Below, one piece after another: positions 1 through 7,771 of a stretch of 64,000 nt of DNA. The stretch comes from Citreicoccus inhibens (GTDB lineage Bacteria > Myxococcota > Myxococcia > Myxococcales > Myxococcaceae), in contig NZ_JAHNZT010000007.1 in NCBI RefSeq assembly GCF_019039035.1, forward strand, positions 1-64,000, in the 5' to 3' direction. The translations under genes were made by a program, and so were the position numbers. Positions within the stretch are counted from its first letter, which is position 1. The number at the start of each line of letters is the position of its first letter. The notes beneath the pieces are model-generated. The model saw only the letters and a list, made by a program, of their open reading frames with translations, did not search any database and had not been told where the DNA came from.

Positions 1-2
1 CC

Positions 3-1007
3 ACCGCCGGCCCAGGCGTCGCACGGCCCGCGGCAGGTCCAGGCGTCGCGCCCGCCACCGGCCCCGGAGCGGCGCCCACCGCAGGCCCTGGCGCGCGCCC
101 CACTGCGGCACCAGGAACACCCCCCGGCGCCGCGCGCCCCGGAGTCGCGCCCGCCGCGGGCCCTGGTGCCGCGCGCCCCGCGGCAGGCCCCGGAGCAGCC
201 CCCGCCGCGGGCCCTGGTGCCGCTCGTCCAGGCACGCCCCCGAGCGCCCCCGCCCGCCCCGCCCCGCCCGGGGTCACCAATCCCAGCGCGGCGGCACCCG
301 CCCCGGCGGCGGCAGCGGGCCCAGGCGCCGAGGAGATCCCCGCGCTGCGCCAGCTCGCCACGGCGATGAAGCAGCAGAACCACTTCCAGCGGCTCGGGCT
401 GTCCGAACAGACCGAAGCGGGCCCGGTGAAGCTGGCGTACTTCCGGCTCGCCAAGCAGTACCACCCGGACACCCTGCCGCAGGGCGCGCCGCCCGAGTTG
501 GAGAAGCTCAAGGCCGAAATCTTCGCGTACATCGGCGACGCCTACCGGACCCTCACGGACGACAAGAGCCGCGCCAACTACCTCGAGGAGCTCAAGAGCG
601 GCGGCGCCGGCAACGAGGTGGATGTGCAGTCCATCCTCATGGCCGAGGAGCTCTTCCAGAAGTCCTGCATCCTCGTAAAGGCCCGTAAGTTCCCCGAGGC
701 CGTGAAGATGCTGGACGAGGCCATCAAGCTCAACGCCGAGGAGGCCGAGTTCTACGCGTGGCGTGGCTATGCCCGCTTCTTCACCGCGGCGGACAAGAAG
801 GCCGCCCAGCCCGAGGCCTTCCGGGAAATCCAGAACGCCATCAAGCGCAATGAGCGGTGCGCCCCCGCCCACTACTTCCTGGGCGTCATCGCCAAGCTCT
901 GCGGGGACGCCACGAGTGCCCTCAAGCACTTCAAGCGAACGGTCGAGCTGCAGCCCGACCACATCGACGCGATGCGGGAGATCCGCATGGCGACCCAAAA
1001 GAAGTAG
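3..1007 (+). CDS. J-domain/TPR protein, 5' end outside window
   Basis: The frame is open from the first complete codon (position 3), so the real start lies to the left; the ATG at 366 is internal. The first ~110 visible residues are a Pro/Gly/Ala linker built from PGAA/PGVA-type repeats. From about 366 follows a J domain (FQRLGL, then YHPDT with the Hsp70-activating HPD at about 462-470, then [10 protein letters not shown]) and a TPR-like helical region to the end ([29 protein letters not shown]). J proteins stimulate DnaK ATPase; the client is unknown. The lack of a Gly/Phe region or zinc finger and the long N-terminal extension make it a specialised J protein, not DnaJ. yhbY follows 66 bp downstream. 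Confidence 0.8.
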   Translation, partial: TAGPGVARPAAGPGVAPATGPGAAPTAGPGARPTAAPGTPPGAARPGVAPAAGPGAARPAAGPGAAPAAGPGAARPGTPPSAPARPAPPGVTNPSAAAPAPAAAAGPGAEEIPALRQLATAMKQQNHFQRLGLSEQTEAGPVKLAYFRLAKQYHPDTLPQGAPPELEKLKAEIFAYIGDAYRTLTDDKSRANYLEELKSGGAGNEVDVQSILMAEELFQKSCILVKARKFPEAVKMLDEAIKLNAEEAEFYAWRGYARFFTAADKKAAQPEAFREIQNAIKRNERCAPAHYFLGVIAKLCGDATSALKHFKRTVELQPDHIDAMREIRMATQKK

Positions 1008-1073
1008 GGTGCGCCCCCTTTCGCCGGAGCGAGCCCCCTTGCTCGCCCCGGCCCGAACCTCAAGGAGTCAGAC

Positions 1074-1364
1074 GTGTCCCTTACCGGGAAGCAGCGGCGC
1101 CATCTGCGCGCCATCGGCCATCACCTGGAGCCGGTGGTCCTCGTTGGCCAGTCCGGCGTCACCGAGGGCGTCATCGCCGCCGTCGAGCAGGCGTTGAACG
1201 ACCACGAGCTCATCAAGGTGAAGATCAACGAGGGCCCCGAGACGCGCCACGAGGCCGCCGCGCGCATCTCCGAGGGCACGCACTCGGAGCTGGCGCAGTT
1301 GCTGGGCCGCACCGCGCTCTTCTTCAAGAAGCGCGAGAAGAAGTCCAAGTTCGAGGACCTCTGA
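1074..1364 (+). CDS. yhbY: YhbY/CRM-domain RNA-binding protein
   Basis: 96 residues, essentially one CRM (chloroplast RNA splicing and ribosome maturation) domain: LTGKQRRHLRAIGHHLEPVV, then VGQSGVTEGV (GxxG-like RNA-contacting loop), LNDHELIKVKI and a basic C-terminus KKREKKSKF. Family members associate with pre-50S ribosomal particles. The start is GTG at 1074 with AAGGAG at 1061-1066. It follows the J-domain gene and may be cotranscribed. Length and motif order match the family closely. Confidence 0.88.
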   Translation: MSLTGKQRRHLRAIGHHLEPVVLVGQSGVTEGVIAAVEQALNDHELIKVKINEGPETRHEAAARISEGTHSELAQLLGRTALFFKKREKKSKFEDL

Positions 1365-1376
1365 GCCCGCCGAGCC

Positions 1377-2369
1377 TCACCGTCGGCTCGGCATCAGGTC
1401 CGAGCTGAACGAGAACCCGGCGAGCAGGTAGGGCATCGCCTCGGCGCGGTTGGGGTGTTGGAGATACCAACCCGCGATGACCAGGAGCGTGGGCCGGTTG
1501 AACGACGAGTTCTCCCGGGTGTGGAACGAATAGGCCACGAGCGGGCCCACGCGCATGTGGCTGTTGCCCTTGAAGTTGGCGGGCAGGGAGGCGTCCTCGC
1601 CGTAGCGCGGCCACACCGCGCTGAAGCGCGCCCCCACCGTCCACGCCCCGCCCAGGTAGAGCAGGTCGGTGTCATTGGCGAGCACCCAGCCCTTGCCCGG
1701 CACCAGCGTGTCGAGCGTGGCGTCGTAGAAGGTGCCGCCCGCGCCGTCCCGCAGGTTGACGTTCCAATACTCGACGGCCAGCTTCGAGCGCAGCGCCACC
1801 GACTTCACCTTCGCCTGCACCGTGGGCTCGAAGAGCAGGTGGTGCCCGGAGGTGCTGTACGCGCCGTCGCGGGTGGCGTCGCGCACGTCATCCGAGAAGT
1901 CGTGGAAGGGTCCCGGATAGGACTGGAGGAAGCCCATCGTCCCGAAGAAGCGGACGTACTCGTAGCCGGCGCGCAGGTTGAGCACCGTCAGGGGTTGGAG
2001 CTCCAGCATCGGGCCCACCTTCACGTAGGCGGGGCTCGCCTTGAGGCTCGCGGCGGCGCTGGCGAAGGTGTCTCGAAACAGCAGCTCCGAGCTGTCGAAC
2101 AGGCGGCGCTGATAGACGAGCCGGTTCTGTGTCTCCAAACCCAGCGGGTTGTAGCGAACCACCGTGAGGCTGGAGAGGAACAGCCGGGTCTGCGGCGGGA
2201 GCAACAGCGGCTCGGGCAACGGGCTCGCGGGCTCGGGGGCAGACGCCTGAGACTCGGCCGCGGAGGCCTGCGGCTCGGAGCCCGGCGCTTGAGGCTCGAC
2301 CGCGCCCGCGACGCTCCCCCACGACAGCGACAACGCCAATAGACAAGACAACGAGCTCGGAACCTTCAT
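1377..2369 (-). CDS. Outer-membrane/secreted protein of unknown function
   Basis: 330 residues from the ATG at 2369, chosen because it opens a clean signal peptide (MKVPSSLSCLLALSLSWGSVAGA); the frame continues upstream without support. A Pro/Glu/Ala/Ser repeat linker (residues ~23-55) leads into a region of alternating hydrophobic strands rich in Tyr, Phe and Gly (TVLNLRAGYEYVRFFG, VALRSKLAVEYWNVNLRDG), typical of a beta-barrel. I do not recognise a specific family. Its 3' end faces yhbY, 12 bp away. Confidence 0.6.
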   Translation of the reverse strand: MKVPSSLSCLLALSLSWGSVAGAVEPQAPGSEPQASAAESQASAPEPASPLPEPLLLPPQTRLFLSSLTVVRYNPLGLETQNRLVYQRRLFDSSELLFRDTFASAAASLKASPAYVKVGPMLELQPLTVLNLRAGYEYVRFFGTMGFLQSYPGPFHDFSDDVRDATRDGAYSTSGHHLLFEPTVQAKVKSVALRSKLAVEYWNVNLRDGAGGTFYDATLDTLVPGKGWVLANDTDLLYLGGAWTVGARFSAVWPRYGEDASLPANFKGNSHMRVGPLVAYSFHTRENSSFNRPTLLVIAGWYLQHPNRAEAMPYLLAGFSFSSDLMPSRR

Positions 2370-2716
2370 GCAGGAGTCTCCCGGGACACGCAGCAACGGA
2401 TGCACCGAGCGTACGATGAATCCCGGAGAGAAAACCCGAGCCCCCATGCAATCTCCGCCGAGCCGTTTCGACGCGCCAGGCCAAGCGCGTCAATGAACTC
2501 CACCGCGTGGCGCGGCCACATGACTGCGCCACGCGGGGAGTGCTCGACGAAGGGGCGGGCCTCAAGACAAACATCCCGCATCGCCTCAAGGCCCCCACCA
2601 AGACGCCGGGCCCCAAAGACTCATCACTCGCGTTATTGCCCGCGCAGAGCGAATCCCAGACACGCAAGCCGCGGAAGTGGCCGCTGCACCCTTGCCCTTG
2701 CTCCACGCGCCGCCGA
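2370..2716. other. Non-coding stretch with one strong hairpin
   Basis: No convincing gene on either strand. The only structure is the 11-bp perfect inverted repeat at 2503-2536, listed separately. Codon-position GC bias is weak, in keeping with decayed sequence next to the gene remnant on its right. Confidence 0.5.
2503..2536 (-). terminator. Perfect 11-bp hairpin, terminator-like
   Basis: Arms CCGCGTGGCGC (2503-2513) and GCGCCACGCGG (2526-2536) pair perfectly around a 12-nt loop. There is no strong T tract. It lies about 180 bp past the end of the minus-strand beta-helix remnant (2717-2995) and may be that gene's former terminator. Confidence 0.4.
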
Positions 2717-2995
2717 GCCATCCGAGCTGGACGTCACCGGGATGCCGTACTCCAAGGGCTTGTCCAGGGTGAGCATCTTGTTCGTCGAGTCCACGGCCAC
2801 GATGCGGAAGATTTGCTGCCGCACGTGCAGGTTGGACAACGCGAAGTCCGTGGGGAGCGCCTGCGGCTCCGCGGAGAACGCCATCGTATTGGCGGCGCGG
2901 ACGTTGACGTCCTGCCCCACCGCACAAGGCCAGCGAAGGGAGCGCCAGCCAGAACACTCCGCCTCGGTGAAAGAACACGAGTTGGATTCACTGCA
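2717..2995 (-). pseudogene. Remnant of a parallel beta-helix (carbohydrate-active type) gene
   Basis: A minus-strand segment reads CSFTEAECSGW, then VGQDVNVRAANTMAF, ALSNLHVRQQIFRIVAVDS, then KMLTLDKPLEYGIPV. The last two blocks have the look of the entry strands of right-handed parallel beta-helix proteins (a sequence like IVAVD, a short turn, LTLDKPL). It has no credible start, lacks the rest of the helix, is interrupted by an odd insertion (RSLRWPC) and runs into low-complexity sequence. I read it as a gene fragment. The family is inferred from pattern only. Confidence 0.4.
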
Positions 2996-3042
2996 GGGCG
3001 GAGTCGCGCTAAGGCCCAAGGGCAACGAGAACCGGAGGAACC

Positions 3043-3624
3043 TTGAGACAGCTCACCTACTTCGTCGCCAGTTCGTTGGATGGATTCATCGCCTCGCCTC
3101 AGGGAGCGTTCGACTTCTTCTCCAGCGCCCCGGACTACTTCGACGCCATCGTGGCCGAGTATCCCGAGGCCCTGCCCGCCGGCTATCGCGCGTACCGAGG
3201 GCTGACGGGCCCAGGGAAGCACTTCGACACGGTGCTCGAAGGACGCCGCTCGTACCAGGTGGGCCTGGATGCCGGGGTCACCAATGCCTATCCCCATCTG
3301 GCGCACTATGTGTTCACCCGCTCGGGAGAGAAGAGCCCCGACCCCACGGTGACGTTCTCGAAGGATGCGCGGGCCACCGTGCGCGAGCTGAAGCAGCAGC
3401 CCGGCCGGGGCCTCTGGCTCGTGGGGGGAGGCGCGCTCGCCGCCGAGCTGCTTCCTGAAATCGACGTGTTCATCCTCAAGCTCAATCCCGTCATCGTGGG
3501 CTCGGGAATCCGGCTGGTGGACTCGGGCTTCGCGCCACACGCACTGAGCCTGAAGGAGACGCGCACGCTCCCCAGCGGGGTCGTCTTCCTCACCTACGTC
3601 CCGGCGGCCCCGCGACCGAGCTGA
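3043..3624 (+). CDS. Dihydrofolate-reductase-like (RibD C-terminal fold) protein
   Basis: 193 residues from TTG at 3043, preceded by GGAGGA 3-8 bases upstream. The N-terminus (RQLTYFVASSLDGFIASPQGAFDFF) is the signature of the RibD_C/DHFR-like reductases, followed by TVLEGRRSYQVG (nucleotide-binding strand) and LWLVGGGALAAELLP, the GGG turn that contacts NADPH. These proteins are usually annotated as deaminase/reductase; the substrate is unknown and folate reduction should not be assumed. It is a monocistronic unit between decayed sequence and an acyltransferase. Confidence 0.8.
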   Translation: MRQLTYFVASSLDGFIASPQGAFDFFSSAPDYFDAIVAEYPEALPAGYRAYRGLTGPGKHFDTVLEGRRSYQVGLDAGVTNAYPHLAHYVFTRSGEKSPDPTVTFSKDARATVRELKQQPGRGLWLVGGGALAAELLPEIDVFILKLNPVIVGSGIRLVDSGFAPHALSLKETRTLPSGVVFLTYVPAAPRPS

Positions 3625-3685
3625 CGCCTGCCCCCAGGCGCCGTGGATTCCCTGGCGCCCGAGTTCGGGCAGACTGGCCGGCACG

Positions 3686-4876
3686 GTGACTTCCTCGTCC
3701 ACGGCCCGTCCCTCGCTGCATGCGCTCACGGGGCTGCGGTTCTTCGCGGCCCTCCACGTGGTGGCGTTCCACGTCGTCCCCCGCGAAGGCCTGCCGCGCT
3801 GGGCCAGCTCCCTGCTCGACGGCGGGCCCTCCAGCGTCACCCTGTTCTTCATCCTCTCGGGGTTCGTGCTGGCCTACAGCCACCTGGGCGCGGCGGACGC
3901 GGGCCGCGTGTCCCGCCGCGACTTCTGGGCCGCTCGCTTCGCGCGCATCTATCCGGTGTACCTCCTGGGGCTGGTGCTCGCCGCGCCGCCCTTCTTCCTC
4001 GCGGTGCTCCGGCAGGAAGGGGGCGCCTCGGCGCAGGCGCTGCAACGGCTCGCGAGCGTGAGCACCGCGGTCTTCACCCTGACCCAGGCCTGGGCGCCTT
4101 CGCTGGCGTGCCAGTGGAACTGCCCCGGCTGGTCCCTCTCCGTCGAGGCCTTCTTCTACGCCCTCTTCCCCCTGCTCGCGCTGCCCGTCGCCCGAGCCCG
4201 CTCGTTCGTGCTCGCCGCCATCGCGCTCGCCACGGTGCTCGTGGGCTTGCTCACCGCCGGCGCCGCGTGGGGCATGGAGGGCTGGCTCGCGGCGCATCCC
4301 GACAGCGTCCTCGGCGCCTCGGAGACGTGGCGGCACGTGGGCGCGTACCACCCCGTGCCTCGGCTCGCGCAGTTCCTCTTGGGCGTGGTGATGGGGCGGG
4401 CGTTCGCGCTGAGGCAGGCCCAAGGCCAGGCCCGCCCCGTGCCCGCGGGCCTCCCCTTCCTCGCCGTGGCCCTGGCCCTCGGAGTGATGCTGCCGCCCTG
4501 GACCGAGGCCACGCTCCCCTTGCGTGACGCGCTCCTCACGCCGCTGTTCGCGGGGCTCATCTGGGCGCTCGCGCGCGGCGCCGGTCCACTGGCCCGGTTC
4601 CTGGAGCACCCCGTGACGGTGCGGCTGGGCGAGGCCAGCTTCGCGCTCTACATCCTCCACATCCCGCTGGCCTATTACGCGCGCGTGGCGGACCGACTGG
4701 TGGGCCTGGGCATCGAGCGGGCCTCCCCCCCGCTCTTCTGCGGGCTGTCGGTGGCGGCCACCCTGCTCGTCTCGCGCGCGGTCTTCCTGAAGGTGGAGGA
4801 ACCCGCCCGCCGCTGGCTCCGCGCCCGCCTCACGACACCCCAGCCGAGGGCCTCCGTGGCGCCTCGGACGGGCTGA
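3686..4876 (+). CDS. Acyltransferase-3 family integral membrane protein
   Basis: 396 residues from GTG at 3686. It opens with LHALTGLRFFAALHVVAFH, the R-F/A-x-x-V-x-x-H signature of the acyltransferase-3 (OafA/NodX) family, where the His and Arg are essential, and has about ten hydrophobic segments (LFFILSGFVLAYSHLG, PVYLLGLVLAAPPFFL, the last at about residues 350-370). Members O-acylate surface sugars, lipid A or antibiotics at the inner membrane; the acceptor cannot be read from sequence. The C-terminus (KVEEPARRWLRARL) is the usual family ending. Confidence 0.85.
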   Translation: MTSSSTARPSLHALTGLRFFAALHVVAFHVVPREGLPRWASSLLDGGPSSVTLFFILSGFVLAYSHLGAADAGRVSRRDFWAARFARIYPVYLLGLVLAAPPFFLAVLRQEGGASAQALQRLASVSTAVFTLTQAWAPSLACQWNCPGWSLSVEAFFYALFPLLALPVARARSFVLAAIALATVLVGLLTAGAAWGMEGWLAAHPDSVLGASETWRHVGAYHPVPRLAQFLLGVVMGRAFALRQAQGQARPVPAGLPFLAVALALGVMLPPWTEATLPLRDALLTPLFAGLIWALARGAGPLARFLEHPVTVRLGEASFALYILHIPLAYYARVADRLVGLGIERASPPLFCGLSVAATLLVSRAVFLKVEEPARRWLRARLTTPQPRASVAPRTG

Positions 4877-4962
4877 GGCCACAAAGTGAATCCGGCGTGT
4901 CGATTTCTTCCGTACTCATTCGACGTCGCCTCGGAGCCTCACGCCAACCTCGGAGCCAGCCC

Positions 4963-5397
4963 ATGACGCAGACCGCCGCCCCCGCCACGACGTCTCTCGA
5001 CACCGCCGCGCCATCTCGAGGTCGCGCCCTGAACATCACCCTCTGGGTGCTCCAGGTCCTGTTCGCGGTGCTGTTCGTCTTCGCCGGGAGCGGAAAGCTG
5101 CGGACCACACCGGAGGTGGTGGAGAACTTCGACAAGATTGGCCTGGGGCAGTGGTTCCGCTACCTCACCGGCACGCTCGAAGTGGCGGGCGGCCTCGGGC
5201 TGCTCATCCCCCGCCTGTCCGGGTTGGCCGCGCTGGGGCTCGCGGGCGTCATGGTGGGCGCGGTGCTCACCCACCTGCTGGTGCTCCCGCCGGCCATCTT
5301 CGCCCTGGGCCCCGCGGTGTTCTGCATCCTGCTCGACTTCATCGCCTGGGGCCGCTGGCCTCAGACGAAGGCGCTGTTCTCCGGGCAGCGGCGCTGA
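4963..5397 (+). CDS. DoxX family membrane protein
   Basis: 144 residues from ATG at 4963, preferred over an upstream in-frame ATG (4897) because CGGAG lies just ahead. Four membrane segments are visible: LNITLWVLQVLFAVLFVFAGSGKL, RYLTGTLEVAGGLGLLIP, LAALGLAGVMVGAVLTHLLVL and ALGPAVFCILLDFIAW. The AGSGKL and E-V-A-G-G-L-G-L-L-I-P elements are diagnostic of DoxX. Members have been linked to quinone-dependent redox and oxidative-stress complexes; nothing here fixes the partner. Its stop is 12 bp from the convergent YdeI-like gene. Confidence 0.83.
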   Translation: MTQTAAPATTSLDTAAPSRGRALNITLWVLQVLFAVLFVFAGSGKLRTTPEVVENFDKIGLGQWFRYLTGTLEVAGGLGLLIPRLSGLAALGLAGVMVGAVLTHLLVLPPAIFALGPAVFCILLDFIAWGRWPQTKALFSGQRR

Positions 5398-5409
5398 CCC
5401 CGGCCCGCG

Positions 5410-6054
5410 CTACGGGTGGATCTTCTCGTGGCGGGCCAGCATCTCGACCAACCGGGTGATGCGCCGCTGGCGCGTCTCCTCGTTCGTCGCGGTGTTCACG
5501 CGGTGCAGCACCGCGTACCGGTTCGCCGAGTCCAGCGTGGTGAAGAACTTCTCCGCGCGCGGATTGGCAGTGAGCGCGGCCTGAAGCTCCGGTGACACCA
5601 CCGCCTTGCTCGACGAGGCGTAGGCCGCGGCCCACCGACCGTCCTTTCGAGCGCGCTCGACCTCGGCGAGCCCCGACGGCTTCATCTCTCCGGACGCGAT
5701 GAGCGCCATCGCCTTGTCGCGGTTGATCTGCGACCACATGCTCTTCGGGCCCCGCGGCGTGAACCGCTGGAGCCACGCCGTCGCGTCGTGCGCGCGCTTC
5801 TGCCCGTCAATCCATCCCCAGCTCAGCGCCACCTGCAACGCCTGCGCATAGTCGATGGACACCAGCCCTGAGTCCTTCTTTCCCAGCTTCAGCCACACCC
5901 CCTTCGAGGCGGCATGGTGCGCGGCCAGCCAGCTGGACCAGTCCTCGGGCGTAGCGAAGGCGACGATGGGCAGCTCCGCCTTCGCCGCCGCACCCACCTG
6001 CGTCTTCGCCCCAGCGGACTTCTTCGGGACCCCCTTCTTCGTCGCGCGCGTCAT
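5410..6054 (-). CDS. YdeI/OmpD-associated family protein
   Basis: 214 residues from ATG at 6054 (GAGAG upstream); the frame continues further upstream but without RBS or similarity. A basic, Ala/Lys-rich start (MTRATKKGVPKKSAGAK) precedes the conserved core: FATPEDWSSWLAAHHAASKGVWLKLGKK, SWGWIDGQKRAHD, FTPRGPKSMWSQINRDKA, then LTANPRAEKFFTTLDSANRYAVLHRVNTATNEETRQRRI, the C-terminal block of the family. The biochemical role is unknown. The Lys-rich N-terminus could bind nucleic acid, but that is speculation. Confidence 0.8.
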   Translation of the reverse strand: MTRATKKGVPKKSAGAKTQVGAAAKAELPIVAFATPEDWSSWLAAHHAASKGVWLKLGKKDSGLVSIDYAQALQVALSWGWIDGQKRAHDATAWLQRFTPRGPKSMWSQINRDKAMALIASGEMKPSGLAEVERARKDGRWAAAYASSSKAVVSPELQAALTANPRAEKFFTTLDSANRYAVLHRVNTATNEETRQRRITRLVEMLARHEKIHP

Positions 6055-6456
6055 GGCAGCTCTCACTCTCGTCGGCTCGGTTCGGGTCGCATCGCAGCAC
6101 GTATTGCCCGGGTGCATCTTGGACGAACACGACACGTCGCGAACTCGGGACGCGGAATGCGTTGCGACATTCGAGGGATCCGCCTTAGTTAGTGCGCATG
6201 TGGTGCGCCGTAATTTCTCCCCATTTTCAATGCCTGATGGCGCCTGCCTCGGACCGCAGAGAGGCCGAGCAGGAAGCCGAACGTTCCCATCGGGTCCGCC
6301 CGGTGCTCGCACGTCGGTGCTCATGTTGCGACGAGATCTGAACCCCCAGGTATCCCGTCGGCGGTGACGCAGTCCCCGGTGTAATGGAACGCGAGGAAGC
6401 GCGTCTTTTACGCCGGTCCTGAAGCATCCCCCCCTTTTCCAGAACCCCATGCCCCA
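6055..6456. other. Divergent intergenic region, no gene seen
   Basis: This stretch lies between the minus-strand YdeI-like gene and the plus-strand RND operon. Open frames crossing it have poor codon bias and no similarity. It is locally AT-richer around 6180-6230, where promoters could lie, but no -35/-10 pair is convincing. Confidence 0.5.
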
Positions 6457-6474
6457 CGAAAGCGCCCGCTTTCG
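6457..6474. promoter_or_regulatory. Palindromic operator candidate for the RND operon
   Basis: A perfect dyad, arms CGAAAGCG and CGCTTTCG separated by CC, lies 116 bp upstream of the adaptor start codon. One more copy of the half-site CGAAAGCG occurs at 6535-6542 inside the leader. The form suits a dimeric repressor such as TetR or MarR, but no regulator gene is adjacent. Confidence 0.45.
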
Positions 6475-6511
6475 CGTGGCCGCGTCATGAGTCCCGTCTC
6501 GTGGCGCGATT

Positions 6512-6574
6512 CGTGACGGCCGCAGGGAGGCTCGCGAAAGCGAGCGCACCTCCTCGCGAGTGCGCGCCGTCACG
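6512..6574 (+). promoter_or_regulatory. Structured leader upstream of the RND operon
   Basis: Three nested pairings are visible: CGTGACGGC (6512-6520) with GCCGTCACG (6566-6574); GGAGG (6526-6530) with CCTCC (6549-6553); and the hairpin CTCGC-GAAA-GCGAG (6531-6544) closed by a GNRA tetraloop. The structure ends 6 nt before the AGGAG that serves the adaptor gene. It has no T tract and so is not a terminator; it could control translation initiation or be a DNA-level binding region. Confidence 0.45.
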
Positions 6575-6589
6575 CAACAGGAGTGACAC

Positions 6590-7771
6590 ATGCTGTCGAA
6601 ACACACGATGGTGGGAGCGGCCCTCGCGGTCCCCCTGGTGGTCGGAGGAATCGTCCTCGCGAGCAACGAAGGCACCGGGCAGGCCACCGCCACGGCCGCC
6701 AAGCCCCCGCCGCCCGAGGTCGTGGTGGCGGAAGTCGTGACGCGCTCGCTGGCGGAGAACGCCGAGTTCACCGGCGCGCTGGCCGCCGTGCAGAGCGTGG
6801 AGCTGCGCCCGCGCGTGGGCGGCTACATCGAGGCGGTCCGCTTCACGGAGGGCGGCCTCGTCAAGTCCGGACAGGTCCTCTTCGAGCTGGACTCGCGCGT
6901 CGCCGAGGCCGCCCTCGCGCGCGCCCAGGCGGATCTGCATCAGGCCGAGGAGGCTCGCACCCTGGCGGAGCGCCGCTTCGAGCGCGCCGAGCACCTGGTG
7001 GGCCAACAGGCCCTGGCCCAGGGTGACTTCGACGTCTTCGCCGCCGAGAAGGCCCAGAGCGGCGCGCGGGTGGAAGCGGCCAAGGCCGCCGTGCGCGCGG
7101 CTGAAATCGAGGTGCATGACACGCGGGTCCGCGCCCCCATCAGCGGCCGGGTGGGTCACGCCATCGTCACGCAGGGCAACCTGGTCAGCGGCGGCAGCGC
7201 CAACGCCACGCTGCTGACGACCATCGTCTCGGTGGATCCGCTCTACGTCTACTTCGACGTGGACGAGCCCACCTACCTGCGGTTCGCGGGCGCGGCGGGT
7301 CGCCGGGCCGATGGCCGCGTGGCCCCGGCGCCGGTGCGCGTGGCATTGACGGGCGAGGACGGCTTCCCCCACGAGGCCCGGCTCGACTTCCTGGACAACC
7401 GGGTGGACTCCAAGAACGGCACCGCGCGCGCCCGGGCCGTGCTGCCCAACCCGGACGGCAAGCTGACCGCGGGGCTCTTCGCCCGCGTGCGGCTGGAGAC
7501 GACCTCCGCGCAGCCCACCCTGCTCATCCAGGAGCAGGCGGTGGGGACGGACCAGCAGGGCCGCTTCGTCTACGTGGTCCGCGCGGACCAGTCCGTGGAG
7601 CAGCGGCGCGTGGAGCTGGGCGCGACCGAAGGTGGCCTGCGCGTGGTGCGCAAGGGCCTGTCGCCGCGTGAGCGCATCATCCTGAAGGGCTTCGCCCGGC
7701 CGGGCATGACCGTGACGCCCAAGATGGTCGCCATGGCCGAGACGCCGAGCACCGAGGGACGTCAGCCATGA
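6590..7771 (+). CDS. RND efflux periplasmic adaptor (AcrA/MexE-like)
   Basis: 393 residues from ATG at 6590 (CAGGAG 5 nt upstream). An N-terminal hydrophobic segment (VGAALAVPLVVGGIVLAS) acts as membrane anchor or signal. Next come the barrel-sandwich half (ELRPRVGGYIEAVRFTEGGLVKSGQVLFELD), an alpha-hairpin (residues ~95-165), the second half (RVRAPISGRVGHAIVTQGNLV), a beta-barrel (VDPLYVYFDVDEPTYLRF) and the membrane-proximal domain. It links the inner-membrane pump to an outer-membrane channel. Its ATGA overlap with the pump gene shows translational coupling. No TolC homologue is encoded in this unit. Confidence 0.92.
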   Translation: MLSKHTMVGAALAVPLVVGGIVLASNEGTGQATATAAKPPPPEVVVAEVVTRSLAENAEFTGALAAVQSVELRPRVGGYIEAVRFTEGGLVKSGQVLFELDSRVAEAALARAQADLHQAEEARTLAERRFERAEHLVGQQALAQGDFDVFAAEKAQSGARVEAAKAAVRAAEIEVHDTRVRAPISGRVGHAIVTQGNLVSGGSANATLLTTIVSVDPLYVYFDVDEPTYLRFAGAAGRRADGRVAPAPVRVALTGEDGFPHEARLDFLDNRVDSKNGTARARAVLPNPDGKLTAGLFARVRLETTSAQPTLLIQEQAVGTDQQGRFVYVVRADQSVEQRRVELGATEGGLRVVRKGLSPRERIILKGFARPGMTVTPKMVAMAETPSTEGRQP

